Source: Methylophilus sp. DW102 (lineage in GTDB: Bacteria; Pseudomonadota; Gammaproteobacteria; Burkholderiales; Methylophilaceae). From it: DNA of 64,000 bases. A program made the position numbers and the translations under genes. The stretch lies in the NCBI RefSeq assembly GCF_037076555.1, contig NZ_AP029023.1:620001-684000 (forward strand). The letters run 5' to 3'. Position 1 is the first letter of the stretch; the number at the start of each line of letters is the position of its first letter. Below are positions 28,375 to 37,387 of this stretch, piece by piece. Under the pieces are notes generated by a model. That model was not told the DNA's origin. It worked only from the letters and a program-made list of their open reading frames with translations, and did not search any database.

Positions 28375-31300
28375 TTAATTCCACATTGCTTGGTTAAACT
28401 GTTCTAATACCTCAGTAACAGGTTTTTCAAACAGTTTATTTGCACGCTTAATGCCGCCTTGGTGTTGAAAAACACCTTGGCTTAAAGCTGCTTCATCCAC
28501 AATGGTGGTGGCTTTCATCTGTTCTGCAATCAGTGTTAGCCAATCACGCTGTGGGGTTTTCCAAGGTTGGCTATTCATAATCTTTTCTAGGGCTTTATCT
28601 ACACGTTGCTCCCATGGTATTAACGCCTCGCCCAATGCTGCTTGACGTATAAAGCCTATAATGCGAGCGGCGATTTCTTCTTGCTTAATTTCTTTCCAAG
28701 CTGTTTGCAGGTCTTTTTCTCGGAAGTGATTCAAATCTAACTCAACCGCTAAGGCTTTCAAACTTTGTCGGGTTAAGGCCCATGGTTTATTGATTACGGT
28801 TTGAATGGCGATCAAACGATTGCTATTGGCATTTACAAAGTCTTTAAATGCATTCAAATAGTCTTCTGGCTTTTGGCCTTCTCCGTAGCCTGTGGTGATC
28901 TGCGTAACTTGATCTTCACCATCGTGAATTACCACCTGTGATTTAAAGCTGCTATTGCCCGTGGCTTTTTGGTCTAATATCTCTGCAAGGCTAGGGTTAT
29001 TGGTAAACCATTCAGCCACTTGTTCTAATGACATGGCTTTAAGTGTTTTGGCAAAATCGGATGGTGATTGGCCAACTATGGTTTCAAATTTTGAAGCTTG
29101 TTCGTCAGTTAAAAAGTTCTTTTTAACTTGCAACTTGGCAAGAAACTGTCTTTTAGCGAGTTCTTGTAAATCTGGCGCATGGCTTTGCATCATTTCGGTG
29201 GCAAGTTCGCTAAAGCTAATATCAACATTGGTTACCACAGGTTTCATTGTGTTAACCGCTTCTAATTGCTTGTAAATATCTACAGCATCGTAAATTCGGA
29301 AAGGGCCTTTGCCTATCTCTGGGCATAAACGTGTGGCTCTACCAAGCATTTGTTCAAATAAAATCCGGCTATTAACTCTGCGCAAAAAGACGAGATTACA
29401 GATTTTAGGGACATCTACACCCGTGGTTAGCAAATCAACCGTAACAGCGATATTCGGTAAACGATCATTTTTAAAGCTACGAATTTTTGCCAGTGGCTTG
29501 TCACTTGTCCCAGTGATTTTTTGTACAGTGTCGTCTTCAACTTCACCATGATAATTCTCAATGGCGGCTTTAAGTGCTTCGACAACTTCATCCGCATGTT
29601 TATCGGTCACACAAAACACCAGCGTTTTAGCTTCTGAGTATGGATTAATCGAATCACTCTCGATTAGCCATTTGCTGACCACTGCGGTGAACTCAGGCGC
29701 TATGACTTTACGGTTAAAGTCAGCAACATCAAAATTCAACTCGTCTGGAGTATTATATGTTTCGATACTATTTTTTTCGGCATCATAAACTTTTACTTCT
29801 TGGTTTACTTGATATTTGATGCCCTGTTCGGCCAGTTTGGTATGAATGCGAATCGGGGGCAAGTGGTCGTTTAGATATCCATCAACAACGGCTTCTGTAT
29901 AGCTATAAGTAAAAACTGGTGGGCCAAAAATTTCTGTAGTGTGTAATGCTGGGGTGGCTGTTAATCCAATCTTGAATGCGTCGAAATACTCAATAACGCT
30001 TCGATATTTAGATTGATAGTCCTTTTGATCTCTAAATAATATTTCAATATCACTCAATTGTTGATCGAGTAAATATCCACGGTGACATTCATCAACAACA
30101 ATACAATCATATTGACCAACTCCTGGCTTGTTGTCTCTATCGTCTGGATAAAGTAAGCGTTTGACTAGCCCTTGTACTGTTGCAATATGCACTTTTGTGC
30201 CATCGTCTGGGATTGGTTTTACTGATTTATTCTGCGCTATACCCATAACTTCGAAGGTATCCGCGAAAGTGTTGAGATTTTCTAAGCGAACTTCTGAAAA
30301 GTCATCTGTTGCTTGTATGCCGAGTGCTGAGCGATCAACAAGAAACAGGATTCGGCGAAAACGCTCGGATTTAAGCAGTCGATAAATCATGGCAATGGCG
30401 GTTTTGGTTTTACCTGTGCCTGTGGCCATGGCTAGTAGTGCTGTTTGTTTTCCGTCCTTGATACTATTTTCTACAGCTTTAATTGCATCAATTTGGTAAT
30501 CACGCAGGGTTAAGTTGTAATCAAACGCCATTTCATCCAACTCAGCTTGTGCCTTCTGAGGTGTTTGGCGAAGATAGGTTTTAATTTCTTGTGGGGTATA
30601 CCAGCCTTTAAGGGCTTTACGGCGGTTAGCGTTATCCCTTATATCTAAAAACCAAATGCCACTCTCTTGCTCTAGCTGTTTTAGATACGGACGGCCATTC
30701 GTTGCAAAAGTCAGTGGCACTTTAAAATCACCGTATGTGGTTTCAATAGTTAAGCAATTCTGCGCTTGCAACCCTTTGGCGTAACGTTTGGCTTGATCGA
30801 TACTGCTATAAATATTTTTTGCATTTTTCTTTGCTTCAACCACCGCTACTGGGGTTAGTCCTATAAAGAGGACGTAATCTGCAGGGCCAGAATCTGTTGG
30901 CCATTCAGCAATAGCGCGGTTTTTATTGGGAATAGGGCGAGCACCGTTAGCATGTTTTAGATTTACGCTGTCAGCTTCCCAGCCAGCTTCAATTAATTGT
31001 TGGTCAATCAAAACACGTGTTTCAGCTTCATTAAGTTGTAGTGTTGATTTTTCTACGTAACTAATTTTTGCGGCTTGTTGTTGTTTCTCTAACCCATTGA
31101 AAAGAGAGAAATAAGCTATATTAGCCGCATCCATCTTAGCTCTGTATTCAGCTAGCTTTTCTTCATGTTGTATGGCTAATTCTTCCCAAACTTTACTTTC
31201 GCTGGCCATTTGCTCGGCGCGTTGTTTCTCTGCTTGCGCTTTATCCGCTTCTAGTTGTTTAAGTTGATCAGCAAGTGCCAGACGTTCTTCGGCTGATTTA

Positions 31301-31782
31301 TTTTTCTTTTGAAGTTCAAGTATTGCCTCTTCAAGCTGACGTACTGTTTCTGAAGGATCAACTGGCTTTACAAAGTTTGTTTTTTTGAAGCCAGCGGCTT
31401 TGTCTCCACCAAAAGTTATATGAAACCACTGACACAGAGCATGCCCTACTTGCAATGCATTCAGCGCATCTCGATGGCTTGAGCTTGTTATATCGTGAGC
31501 AGCAGAGTTTCCTAATTTTCTTAATGTATGAAATGCGTCTTTGATTTGGGTATCAAGTCTGAGTGTGTAATCAAGATTTCTTAAAAGATCAACTTGTTTA
31601 ATCTCACTTCCTGATTCAACTCCAACGCGTGAGGCTATTGTTTTGGCAAGCTCTTCACCTAACTGACGCATTTTGATTAGCGTTGTATTAGGGTCCGGCG
31701 AAAAGCACATCTCTGCTGTTTCTACCAAACGCACTAAAAGCTCATCATGATGTTTTAGAAAAGAAAAGTTATTGCTGGCCAT
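28375..31782 (-). CDS. hsdR: Type I restriction endonuclease/translocase HsdR (EcoEI-like)
   Basis: Motor and nuclease subunit of 1,135 residues. An N-terminal DUF4145-like helical domain (1-120) is followed by a Glu/Lys/Ala-rich coiled coil (about 145-235). The nuclease domain has DYVLFIGLTPVAVVEAKK (Asp and Glu-Ala-Lys of the PD-(D/E)XK fold). The SF2 helicase has Walker A ATGTGKT, VVDECHRG, LTATP and a later TTGVDVPKICNLVFLR motif. The C-terminal part resembles EcoEI_R_C, pointing to a type IB-like system. First gene of the island operon; no frameshift or stop is seen. Confidence 0.93.
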   Translation of the reverse strand: MASNNFSFLKHHDELLVRLVETAEMCFSPDPNTTLIKMRQLGEELAKTIASRVGVESGSEIKQVDLLRNLDYTLRLDTQIKDAFHTLRKLGNSAAHDITSSSHRDALNALQVGHALCQWFHITFGGDKAAGFKKTNFVKPVDPSETVRQLEEAILELQKKNKSAEERLALADQLKQLEADKAQAEKQRAEQMASESKVWEELAIQHEEKLAEYRAKMDAANIAYFSLFNGLEKQQQAAKISYVEKSTLQLNEAETRVLIDQQLIEAGWEADSVNLKHANGARPIPNKNRAIAEWPTDSGPADYVLFIGLTPVAVVEAKKNAKNIYSSIDQAKRYAKGLQAQNCLTIETTYGDFKVPLTFATNGRPYLKQLEQESGIWFLDIRDNANRRKALKGWYTPQEIKTYLRQTPQKAQAELDEMAFDYNLTLRDYQIDAIKAVENSIKDGKQTALLAMATGTGKTKTAIAMIYRLLKSERFRRILFLVDRSALGIQATDDFSEVRLENLNTFADTFEVMGIAQNKSVKPIPDDGTKVHIATVQGLVKRLLYPDDRDNKPGVGQYDCIVVDECHRGYLLDQQLSDIEILFRDQKDYQSKYRSVIEYFDAFKIGLTATPALHTTEIFGPPVFTYSYTEAVVDGYLNDHLPPIRIHTKLAEQGIKYQVNQEVKVYDAEKNSIETYNTPDELNFDVADFNRKVIAPEFTAVVSKWLIESDSINPYSEAKTLVFCVTDKHADEVVEALKAAIENYHGEVEDDTVQKITGTSDKPLAKIRSFKNDRLPNIAVTVDLLTTGVDVPKICNLVFLRRVNSRILFEQMLGRATRLCPEIGKGPFRIYDAVDIYKQLEAVNTMKPVVTNVDISFSELATEMMQSHAPDLQELAKRQFLAKLQVKKNFLTDEQASKFETIVGQSPSDFAKTLKAMSLEQVAEWFTNNPSLAEILDQKATGNSSFKSQVVIHDGEDQVTQITTGYGEGQKPEDYLNAFKDFVNANSNRLIAIQTVINKPWALTRQSLKALAVELDLNHFREKDLQTAWKEIKQEEIAARIIGFIRQAALGEALIPWEQRVDKALEKIMNSQPWKTPQRDWLTLIAEQMKATTIVDEAALSQGVFQHQGGIKRANKLFEKPVTEVLEQFNQAMWN

Positions 31783-32025
31783 TTTTATCCGGTCTTGTTT
31801 TAATAATTTGGCTAAATTTTTACATTAAATTTATGATTTTCTTAAGGTTTTATTTGATCAGAAATCATAGTTTATTAACTTTAACTCATCTGTTAATTGG
31901 AGATCAAGTTTGCAATCGGGAGTAATTAGTTTACTAATGGATAGCTAATTAATTGGCAATTCAGCCCAATGAATTTATTTGGACACTGATGGGTTGCCAA
32001 CAAAGAAAGACACGCACTCCTGGCG

Positions 32026-32277
32026 ATGTCTGCATACACAGCTGCAGAGGCATCTGAAATTATGGCTGCTGCAATGTCCAATGAAGTTAGGTTTATTGCT
32101 AGGATGCTACTAAACTACAAAATTGGGATATGGACTGGTGGGGCAATTGAAGTGCACGTAGGGATTGGAAAAAATGACTCTGAAAGAGTGGCGTTTGTGA
32201 ACACTGCGACTTTGGAAGGTAATTTGAATCATGCTGCTACCCCACAAGAATTAGTCAACTTGGCTAATTGGATTTGA
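32026..32277 (+). CDS. Small orphan protein at the island edge
   Basis: Encodes 83 residues, Ala- and Asn-rich, with no cysteine, signal peptide or transmembrane helix. I recognise no family. It is divergent from hsdR, and 20 bp after its stop stands a perfect 14-bp-stem terminator, which supports it as a transcribed gene. No good ribosome site precedes the ATG, and the frame stays open 12 codons upstream, so the start may be wrong or the gene may be the remnant of a longer one. Position between the restriction operon and the tRNA makes a cargo gene likely. Confidence 0.45.
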   Translation: MSAYTAAEASEIMAAAMSNEVRFIARMLLNYKIGIWTGGAIEVHVGIGKNDSERVAFVNTATLEGNLNHAATPQELVNLANWI

Positions 32278-32296
32278 ATTTAGCAGGTGAAATGTT

Positions 32297-32330
32297 AAAA
32301 AAGGCCAAGGTTTAAACCTTGGCCTTTTTT
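32297..32330. terminator. Strong bidirectional intrinsic terminator
   Basis: A 14-bp perfect stem (AAAAAAGGCCAAGG / CCTTGGCCTTTTTT) closes on a TTTAAA loop. A-run and T-run flank it, so it can stop transcription from either side: the small orphan gene from the left and tRNA read-through from the right. Confidence 0.9.
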
Positions 32331-32436
32331 ATTGTTCAATATGGGCAACGACCCATGACGTAATGCGCCAACTCAACACGAAATATGCTTAATTTTTGTC
32401 AAAAAAACACTAGAAATTAGGGGTATTTTCTCTTAA

Positions 32437-32457
32437 TTTAGCACCATTTTAGCACCA
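32437..32457. repeat. Tandem TTTAGCACCA direct repeat beside tRNA-Arg
   Basis: TTTAGCACCA occurs at 32437-32446 and 32448-32457, an 11-bp step, about 50 bp beyond the tRNA 3' end on the island side. The position suits an integrase arm site or excisionase repeat left by an integrated element, but no integrase gene remains. Confidence 0.4.
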
Positions 32458-32505
32458 GTTACATGGTGTTTTATGGCACCAGATGGTCTAAGTCTTTGAT
32501 TTGTA

Positions 32506-32582
32506 TGGTGCGCCCGGCGGGAGTCGAACCCACGACCCTTGGCTTCGGAAACCAATACTCTATCCAGCTGAGCTACGGGCGC
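32506..32582 (-). tRNA. tRNA-Arg (anticodon CCG)
   Basis: Complete 77-base cloverleaf on the minus strand. The acceptor stem pairs GCGCCCG with CGGGCGC, followed by A and an encoded CCA. The D-arm is GCTCAGCTGGATAGAGT, the anticodon loop TTCCGAA gives CCG, and the T-arm contains GGGTTCGACTCCC. The 3' end faces the defence island, the usual polarity for tRNA-targeted integration. Confidence 0.96.
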
Positions 32583-32672
32583 AATCCTGCCATTATAGCA
32601 AATTAAGTGCGGCTGGCTTCGCTTGTCGCCGCTCAATTTTTAGGTGTGTTTGATTCAAAGCGTTTCTCGTTG

Positions 32673-33707
32673 TTACTTAAACTTGATCTTTTTGATCAAG
32701 TTAGTTTCGCCTCTGTAGTAATAGGCTTCGTATGAGATTTTCTTCAGAGAGTAGACTTTTTCAATGACAATCTTGTCAGCGCCTATATTCTGCGCGTTTA
32801 CATGGGCTTGTCTTGGCGCGTCCAGCGCTGTGAATGGAATAATTCTTTCAAATTCAAAGCCTTCGCCGTATTTGAACTCAATGGTGTAGATTAAATCATC
32901 CCAGTTTAGCGTGGCGTCATAGCCCTTGGAGACGCGGACGATGTGTACGTTGGGGTCGTGTGCTTCTTGAATGCGGATGATGGCACTGTTGAGCAAGACG
33001 ACGCCTGACAAGACCATGGCACCGTAGCCGACTTTGCTGAAGAGGCTGATGGAGATTTTAGGTAGCACGTATTTCATCAGGTAGGTGGCTGCGACGGCGG
33101 CAATGGCAACAAGCAAGCCGATGGTGAGTGCTTTTAGCGTAAATAATCCGAAATAGGCATATAGGCCCAGTTTGACGATGTGCAGAAAAATCTCATTGGC
33201 TGCGCGGGTGGCGATGATTTCTTCTTTGCTGAGCCCGTATCTGAGGTAAACACCATTGAACAAGACGCCGACTGCGCCGGTGAGGGCGGAGATAAAGCCT
33301 GCGAGAAAACCGATGAATTTAAGAAAGTGGTTGGATAGCGCGGGTTTGTCTGCACTGGGGGCGGCGGTTTTTTTGAAGAGGTAGGGCAGGTTGCAGACCA
33401 GAAAAATGGCCATGCACAGCTCGATGTACATCGGGGCCAGGTAGCTGAGTAGCCAGGCGCCGACGATCACCCCCAGTAAGGCGAGGGGCAGAAAGTGCCT
33501 GACGATACGCCAGTTAATGTGCTGGAAGAACAAATAGAGCTTGGTCAGTGAACTCACTGAGGTGCCTACCGATAGCGCCGCTGGCACCTGAGACGCCGGG
33601 AGCACGTGGCCCAGAATGGGGATCAGTAACAGGCCTGCTCCGCCGCCGCAAACCATACTGATTGCAAACGCGATGAAGGCAATGAGGAAAACATTTAAAT
33701 AAATCAT
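32673..33707 (-). CDS. TSUP (TauE/SafE) family permease with extra C-terminal domain
   Basis: Inner-membrane protein of about 344 residues. The TauE/SafE core has eight predicted helices with the signature GGGAGLLLIPIL in the first and GAVGVLFNGVYLRYGL in the second repeat. About 100 soluble residues follow (from NVHIVRVSKGYD) that are not part of the usual permease and read like a small beta-rich domain. TSUP proteins export sulfite, sulfonates or other organic anions. The ATG at 33707 is preferred to an in-frame TTG at 33767. It stands alone between a tRNA and a divergent sugar-nucleotide gene. Confidence 0.8.
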   Translation of the reverse strand: MIYLNVFLIAFIAFAISMVCGGGAGLLLIPILGHVLPASQVPAALSVGTSVSSLTKLYLFFQHINWRIVRHFLPLALLGVIVGAWLLSYLAPMYIELCMAIFLVCNLPYLFKKTAAPSADKPALSNHFLKFIGFLAGFISALTGAVGVLFNGVYLRYGLSKEEIIATRAANEIFLHIVKLGLYAYFGLFTLKALTIGLLVAIAAVAATYLMKYVLPKISISLFSKVGYGAMVLSGVVLLNSAIIRIQEAHDPNVHIVRVSKGYDATLNWDDLIYTIEFKYGEGFEFERIIPFTALDAPRQAHVNAQNIGADKIVIEKVYSLKKISYEAYYYRGETNLIKKIKFK

Positions 33708-33937
33708 GTGGGGCAGGGTAGGCGTTATGTTTGTGGTTGCATTTGAAACGCTTAAATCATAGCCCAAATGCCTGGGCTTTTAGTAAGCATCTATAAAAAA
33801 GCGGCAGTCGTTTGGCGGGCAGGGGGTTGGCGCTCACCTTGCCTTGACTCGGGGAGCGTACTAAAGGTTGCAATAATCGTGTCATAGAGCGTGACTATGC
33901 TTGGCTGATAAATCTAAACATATGAGGATATAGCACG

Positions 33938-35077
33938 ATGAAAGCCATGATTTTAGCTGCGGGGAAGGGCACTCGCGTTCGGCCACTGACTTATGATTTA
34001 CCCAAGCCGATGATTCCGGTGCTGGGCAAGCCAGTGATGGCTTATCTGGTGGAGCACCTGGCATTGCATGGGGTGGCGGATATTATGGTCAATGTCAGTT
34101 ATCTGCACAAAAAGATTCAGGATTACTTTGAGGATGGTCATCGTTTTGGCGTGAATATCGGCTACTCGTTTGAGGGGGATATTGTGGATGGCCAGGTGGT
34201 GCCGCATGCAGTGGGCTCAGCCGGTGGCATGCGCAAGATTCAGGACTTTAGCGGCTTTTTTGATGAAACCACGATTGTGTTGTGCGGGGATGCGATTATT
34301 GACCTGGACATTACGCGTGCGGTGAAAGAGCACAAGGAAAAAGGCGCACTGGCGAGCTTGGTGACCATGCAGGTGCCCATGGACAAGGTGTCTGGCTATG
34401 GTGTGGTGGTGACCAACAATGAAGGGCGCATTATCTCGTTTCAGGAGAAGCCTAGCCAGCTGGAGGCGCGCTCTAACTGGGCGAGTACCGGCATTTATAT
34501 TTTTGAGCCGGAGGTGCTGGACTTGATCCCTTCTGGCAGCGAGTTTGATATTGGCTCGGACTTGTTTCCTTTATTGGTGCAAAAAGGGTTGCCGTTTTAC
34601 GCGATCCAGCATCCGTTTAACTGGATTGATATTGGCGTAGTGACCGATTACTGGCTGGTGATGCAGCAAATGATGCAAGGCTTCTTCCCGTCGATGCCGA
34701 TTCCGGGCAAGCAGGTGAAACCGGGTGTGTGGGTGGGCCTCAATGTGCATATTGACTGGGAGCACACGCAGATTGAGGGGCCGGTATACATTGGTTCTGG
34801 TAGCCGGATTGATAAAAATACCCGCATTGTTGGCCCAACCTGGATTAACTCGGGTTGCCATATCCAGCGCGACAGTACGGTGATCCGCTCCATTTTGTTT
34901 GATTACACCCGCATTGCGCAGGGCTATGAAATTGTTGAGCGCATCGTCTGTGGCGAGTATTGCGTAGACCGTAATGGCCGCATGGTGCATATGGATGATG
35001 ACAGTTGCGACATTATCTGGACTGATGCACGGGAAAAAGTGGTGTATCCGCAAAACTACGCTTATGCGAGGTTGTAA
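33938..35077 (+). CDS. Sugar-1-phosphate nucleotidyltransferase with beta-helix domain
   Basis: A 379-residue NDP-sugar pyrophosphorylase of the mannose-1-phosphate guanylyltransferase/GlgC-like type. The nucleotide loop is LAAGKGTRVRPLT with KPM, followed by VLCGDAIIDLD (metal Asp) and FQEKP. The C-terminal part (about 265-345) has left-handed beta-helix repeats (GPVYIGSGSRIDKNTRIVGPTWIN). It would make an activated sugar for glycan synthesis. No glycosyltransferase is adjacent, so the sugar is unknown. A GAGGATA site precedes the ATG. Confidence 0.85.
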   Translation: MKAMILAAGKGTRVRPLTYDLPKPMIPVLGKPVMAYLVEHLALHGVADIMVNVSYLHKKIQDYFEDGHRFGVNIGYSFEGDIVDGQVVPHAVGSAGGMRKIQDFSGFFDETTIVLCGDAIIDLDITRAVKEHKEKGALASLVTMQVPMDKVSGYGVVVTNNEGRIISFQEKPSQLEARSNWASTGIYIFEPEVLDLIPSGSEFDIGSDLFPLLVQKGLPFYAIQHPFNWIDIGVVTDYWLVMQQMMQGFFPSMPIPGKQVKPGVWVGLNVHIDWEHTQIEGPVYIGSGSRIDKNTRIVGPTWINSGCHIQRDSTVIRSILFDYTRIAQGYEIVERIVCGEYCVDRNGRMVHMDDDSCDIIWTDAREKVVYPQNYAYARL

Positions 35078-35195
35078 TTTCAGCGCGGTTTGATTTTACA
35101 TGACTAGTCCGTTTTCATTTGATTGACATTTAACTGTCAAGGATTTGTCATGCATGATGCCTATGCTTTTCTCACTTTTTGAGGAGAGTATACAC

Positions 35196-36680
35196 ATGAA
35201 AAAAATGACTTTAATGATTGGCTTGCTAGTGAGCAGCATGGGCGTGGCTGAGGCTGCAACCAGTTATCAGATTAGCAAAGAATGGACCTTTAGCCATAGT
35301 GGGAGTGGTTATTTGTCTGAAATTCCGGCATTTGATGCCATGACCAATACTTTATGGGTCGCAGGCGTCAAAGGCGTAGATGTTTTGAATGCGGCTACAG
35401 GCAGCCTGGTGCAGCATATTGACACCAGTAGCTTCGGTAACATCAATAGCGTCAGCATCAGCAATGGCATGGCGGCATTTGCCATCGAAAACAGTGCACG
35501 TACTCAACCGGGGATTGTGCAGTTATATAACACCACAACCAGAAGCCTTGCATCTGGAACTAACACATTTACGGTCGGTGCATTGCCAGATATGCTGACT
35601 TTTACGCCGGATGGCAGCAAGATTTTGGTTGCCAATGAAGGGACGCCAGATGTGTATGGCACACGTAAAGGCAGCACGGTGCCACGCGTATTCAATCCGG
35701 CAGCCAATGATCCAGTCGGTAGCGTGACTATTATTGATGTAACCAAGCGTAGCGTGGCTGCCACTGCGACCTTGTCTGGAGTGCCTACTTCAGGTAGCCA
35801 TATTCGCAATAATACTGGCATGGATTATGAGCCTGAGTATATTGCGGTCAGTGCAGATGGCAGCAAGGCTTACGTGACCCTTCAAGAGGCGAATGCCATC
35901 GGCATTTTGGACATGAACACCAATTCATTTACCCAGGTGGTTGGCTTGGGTGCCAAAGACTTCAGCCTGCCGGGCAACAGCATAGACCCGCTTAACAATG
36001 GTAGCGTTAATTTTATTAGCGCCAACGTAAAAGGGTTGTACATGCCTGACGGGATCGCGACTTACAACGTTGCTGGCAAGGACTACTTGGTGACTGCGAA
36101 CGAAGGTGATTTCCGTGAGGATGACGGTGATCGTTCTAATGCCAGTTCATTAGGCGCGACTGGGGATTTGGCCAATATCCGAGTATCAAACACCGATTCA
36201 TCTGCGGGCGATCTGTACGCCGCGGGCGCGCGTTCTTTCAGCATCCGTAATGCCGATGGTAGTCTGGTTTATGACAGTGGCGATATCCTTGATAAAGAAG
36301 CTTTTGCACGTGGGATTTATGATGACGCCCGTAGCCGCGACAAAGGGGTTGAGCCAGAAGGTGTGGACTTGTTTACCCTGGGTGGCCGTACCATCGCTGC
36401 TATCGGTTTGGAGCGAACCCTGAAAGGGGCCGTAGCGCTGTTTGATATCACTGATCCTACCAAAGTCAGCTTTATTGATATGATTGTCTCAGACGGCGAC
36501 AAAGCGCCAGAAGGCTTGGTTGCGTTTGAAAAAGCCGGACAGATTTTCCTGGCGTTCTCGAATGAAAGCTCTAACACCACTTCCTTGTTCAAGGTCAGTG
36601 CTGTCCCTGAACCCGGCTCCGCAGCGATGCTGGGGATGGGGTTGCTCTCATTGGCGATGTTGCGTCGTCGACAAAAGTAG
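35196..36680 (+). CDS. Secreted choice-of-anchor/beta-propeller protein with PEP-CTERM tail
   Basis: A 494-residue exported protein. The signal peptide is MKKMTLMIGLLVSSMGVAEA, with GAGGAGAG before the ATG. The body has repeated beta-propeller blades of the LVIVD/choice-of-anchor I type (TFTPDGSKILVANEGTPD, VSADGSKAYVTLQEANAIGILD, YLVTANEGDFREDDGD). The last 25 residues form a PEP-CTERM sorting signal: VPEPG, a hydrophobic helix and RRRQK. It should be processed by exosortase and placed in the envelope or matrix; no exosortase gene lies in the window. Related proteins are sometimes labelled alkaline phosphatase, which I cannot confirm here. Confidence 0.86.
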   Translation: MKKMTLMIGLLVSSMGVAEAATSYQISKEWTFSHSGSGYLSEIPAFDAMTNTLWVAGVKGVDVLNAATGSLVQHIDTSSFGNINSVSISNGMAAFAIENSARTQPGIVQLYNTTTRSLASGTNTFTVGALPDMLTFTPDGSKILVANEGTPDVYGTRKGSTVPRVFNPAANDPVGSVTIIDVTKRSVAATATLSGVPTSGSHIRNNTGMDYEPEYIAVSADGSKAYVTLQEANAIGILDMNTNSFTQVVGLGAKDFSLPGNSIDPLNNGSVNFISANVKGLYMPDGIATYNVAGKDYLVTANEGDFREDDGDRSNASSLGATGDLANIRVSNTDSSAGDLYAAGARSFSIRNADGSLVYDSGDILDKEAFARGIYDDARSRDKGVEPEGVDLFTLGGRTIAAIGLERTLKGAVALFDITDPTKVSFIDMIVSDGDKAPEGLVAFEKAGQIFLAFSNESSNTTSLFKVSAVPEPGSAAMLGMGLLSLAMLRRRQK

Positions 36681-36703
36681 TACGGTTTTATCTGTGCGAA
36701 TGT

Positions 36704-36738
36704 CAGCCGGGTCTGGGAATCAGCCCGGCTGTTTGTTT
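36704..36738 (+). terminator. Intrinsic terminator after the PEP-CTERM gene
   Basis: A stem of CAGCCGGG pairing with CCCGGCTG around a 10-12-base loop is followed by GTTTGTTTTG. It lies 24 bp after the stop codon. Confidence 0.65.
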
Positions 36739-36787
36739 TGCATGGCAGTAAATACCGGTGCGCGTTTCCTGTCTGGCGGTTCTGCGC

Positions 36788-36793
36788 TATAAT
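36788..36793 (+). promoter_or_regulatory. Likely -10 element of the cytochrome gene
   Basis: TATAAT stands 37 bp before the cytochrome ATG. The -35 hexamer at the right spacing (36765-36770) is poor, so the promoter is supported mainly by the perfect -10 and by the fit with a short leader. Confidence 0.5.
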
Positions 36794-36830
36794 CACGTGG
36801 AAAATTTTTCTAACGCAACGGGATGCAGAT

Positions 36831-37334
36831 ATGTCGGGTTACAATCAGAGTTCAAGCATTAAAGAGTTAATTATTGCCATTCCAGGCGCCATTATTGCTT
36901 TCACATTGCTGGTTTCGCTGCTGGCATATCTTTTTGGCGTGTTTGGTGCCGAAAAAGCGGCCCCAAGCAAAGAAGCGGCTGAAGCAGCAGAGCAAAAAGT
37001 GCTCGCCAATATTGCCCCGGTTGCGACAGTGGCCGTGGCTGAAGCAGGTGGCGCGCACGTTGAAAAGAGTGGTGAAGAGATTGTTAAAGGCGTGTGTATC
37101 GCTTGCCACGGTGTGGGTGCCTTGGGTGCGCCAAAAATCGGTAATGCCGGTGACTGGGGTCCACGTATTGCACAAGGCTATGAAACCTTGGTAAAACATG
37201 CCATCGAAGGGATTCGTAGCATGCCAGCGCGCGGCGGTAATGCAGAATTGACTGACCACGAAGTCGCGGATGCGGTGGCCTATATGGCGAATCAGGCAGG
37301 GGCCAAATTTGATCCTGCCAGCTTGAAAAAATAA
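36831..37334 (+). CDS. Membrane-anchored monohaem cytochrome c (c5-like)
   Basis: A 167-residue cytochrome. An uncleaved N-terminal anchor (IIAIPGAIIAFTLLVSLLAYLFGVFG, about 14-39) is followed by an Ala/Glu-rich linker and a class I haem domain with CIACH (Cys89, Cys92, His93) and a probable axial Met in GIRSMPARGG. It faces the periplasm and would pass electrons between respiratory or methylotrophy dehydrogenases and an oxidase. Single-gene unit between two terminators. The ATG at 36831 begins the anchor; longer frames read through the promoter. Confidence 0.88.
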   Translation: MSGYNQSSSIKELIIAIPGAIIAFTLLVSLLAYLFGVFGAEKAAPSKEAAEAAEQKVLANIAPVATVAVAEAGGAHVEKSGEEIVKGVCIACHGVGALGAPKIGNAGDWGPRIAQGYETLVKHAIEGIRSMPARGGNAELTDHEVADAVAYMANQAGAKFDPASLKK

Positions 37335-37350
37335 ACAGCATTATTGCGAT

Positions 37351-37380
37351 AAGCCGCTTGAATCTCAAGCGGCTTTTTTA
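37351..37380 (+). terminator. Intrinsic terminator after the cytochrome gene
   Basis: A 10-bp perfect stem (AAGCCGCTTG / CAAGCGGCTT) with a five-base loop AATCT and a T-run, 16 bp after the cytochrome stop. Confidence 0.88.
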
Positions 37381-37387
37381 TTGGTCA

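Noticed and set aside
32026..32277. Truncated integrase or transposase next to the tRNA
   Set aside because: The 83 residues show no catalytic motif of tyrosine or serine recombinases or DDE transposases.
35196..36680. Alkaline phosphatase
   Set aside because: Related proteins carry this label, but no phosphatase active-site motif is visible; only propeller-like repeats and the PEP-CTERM tail are supported.
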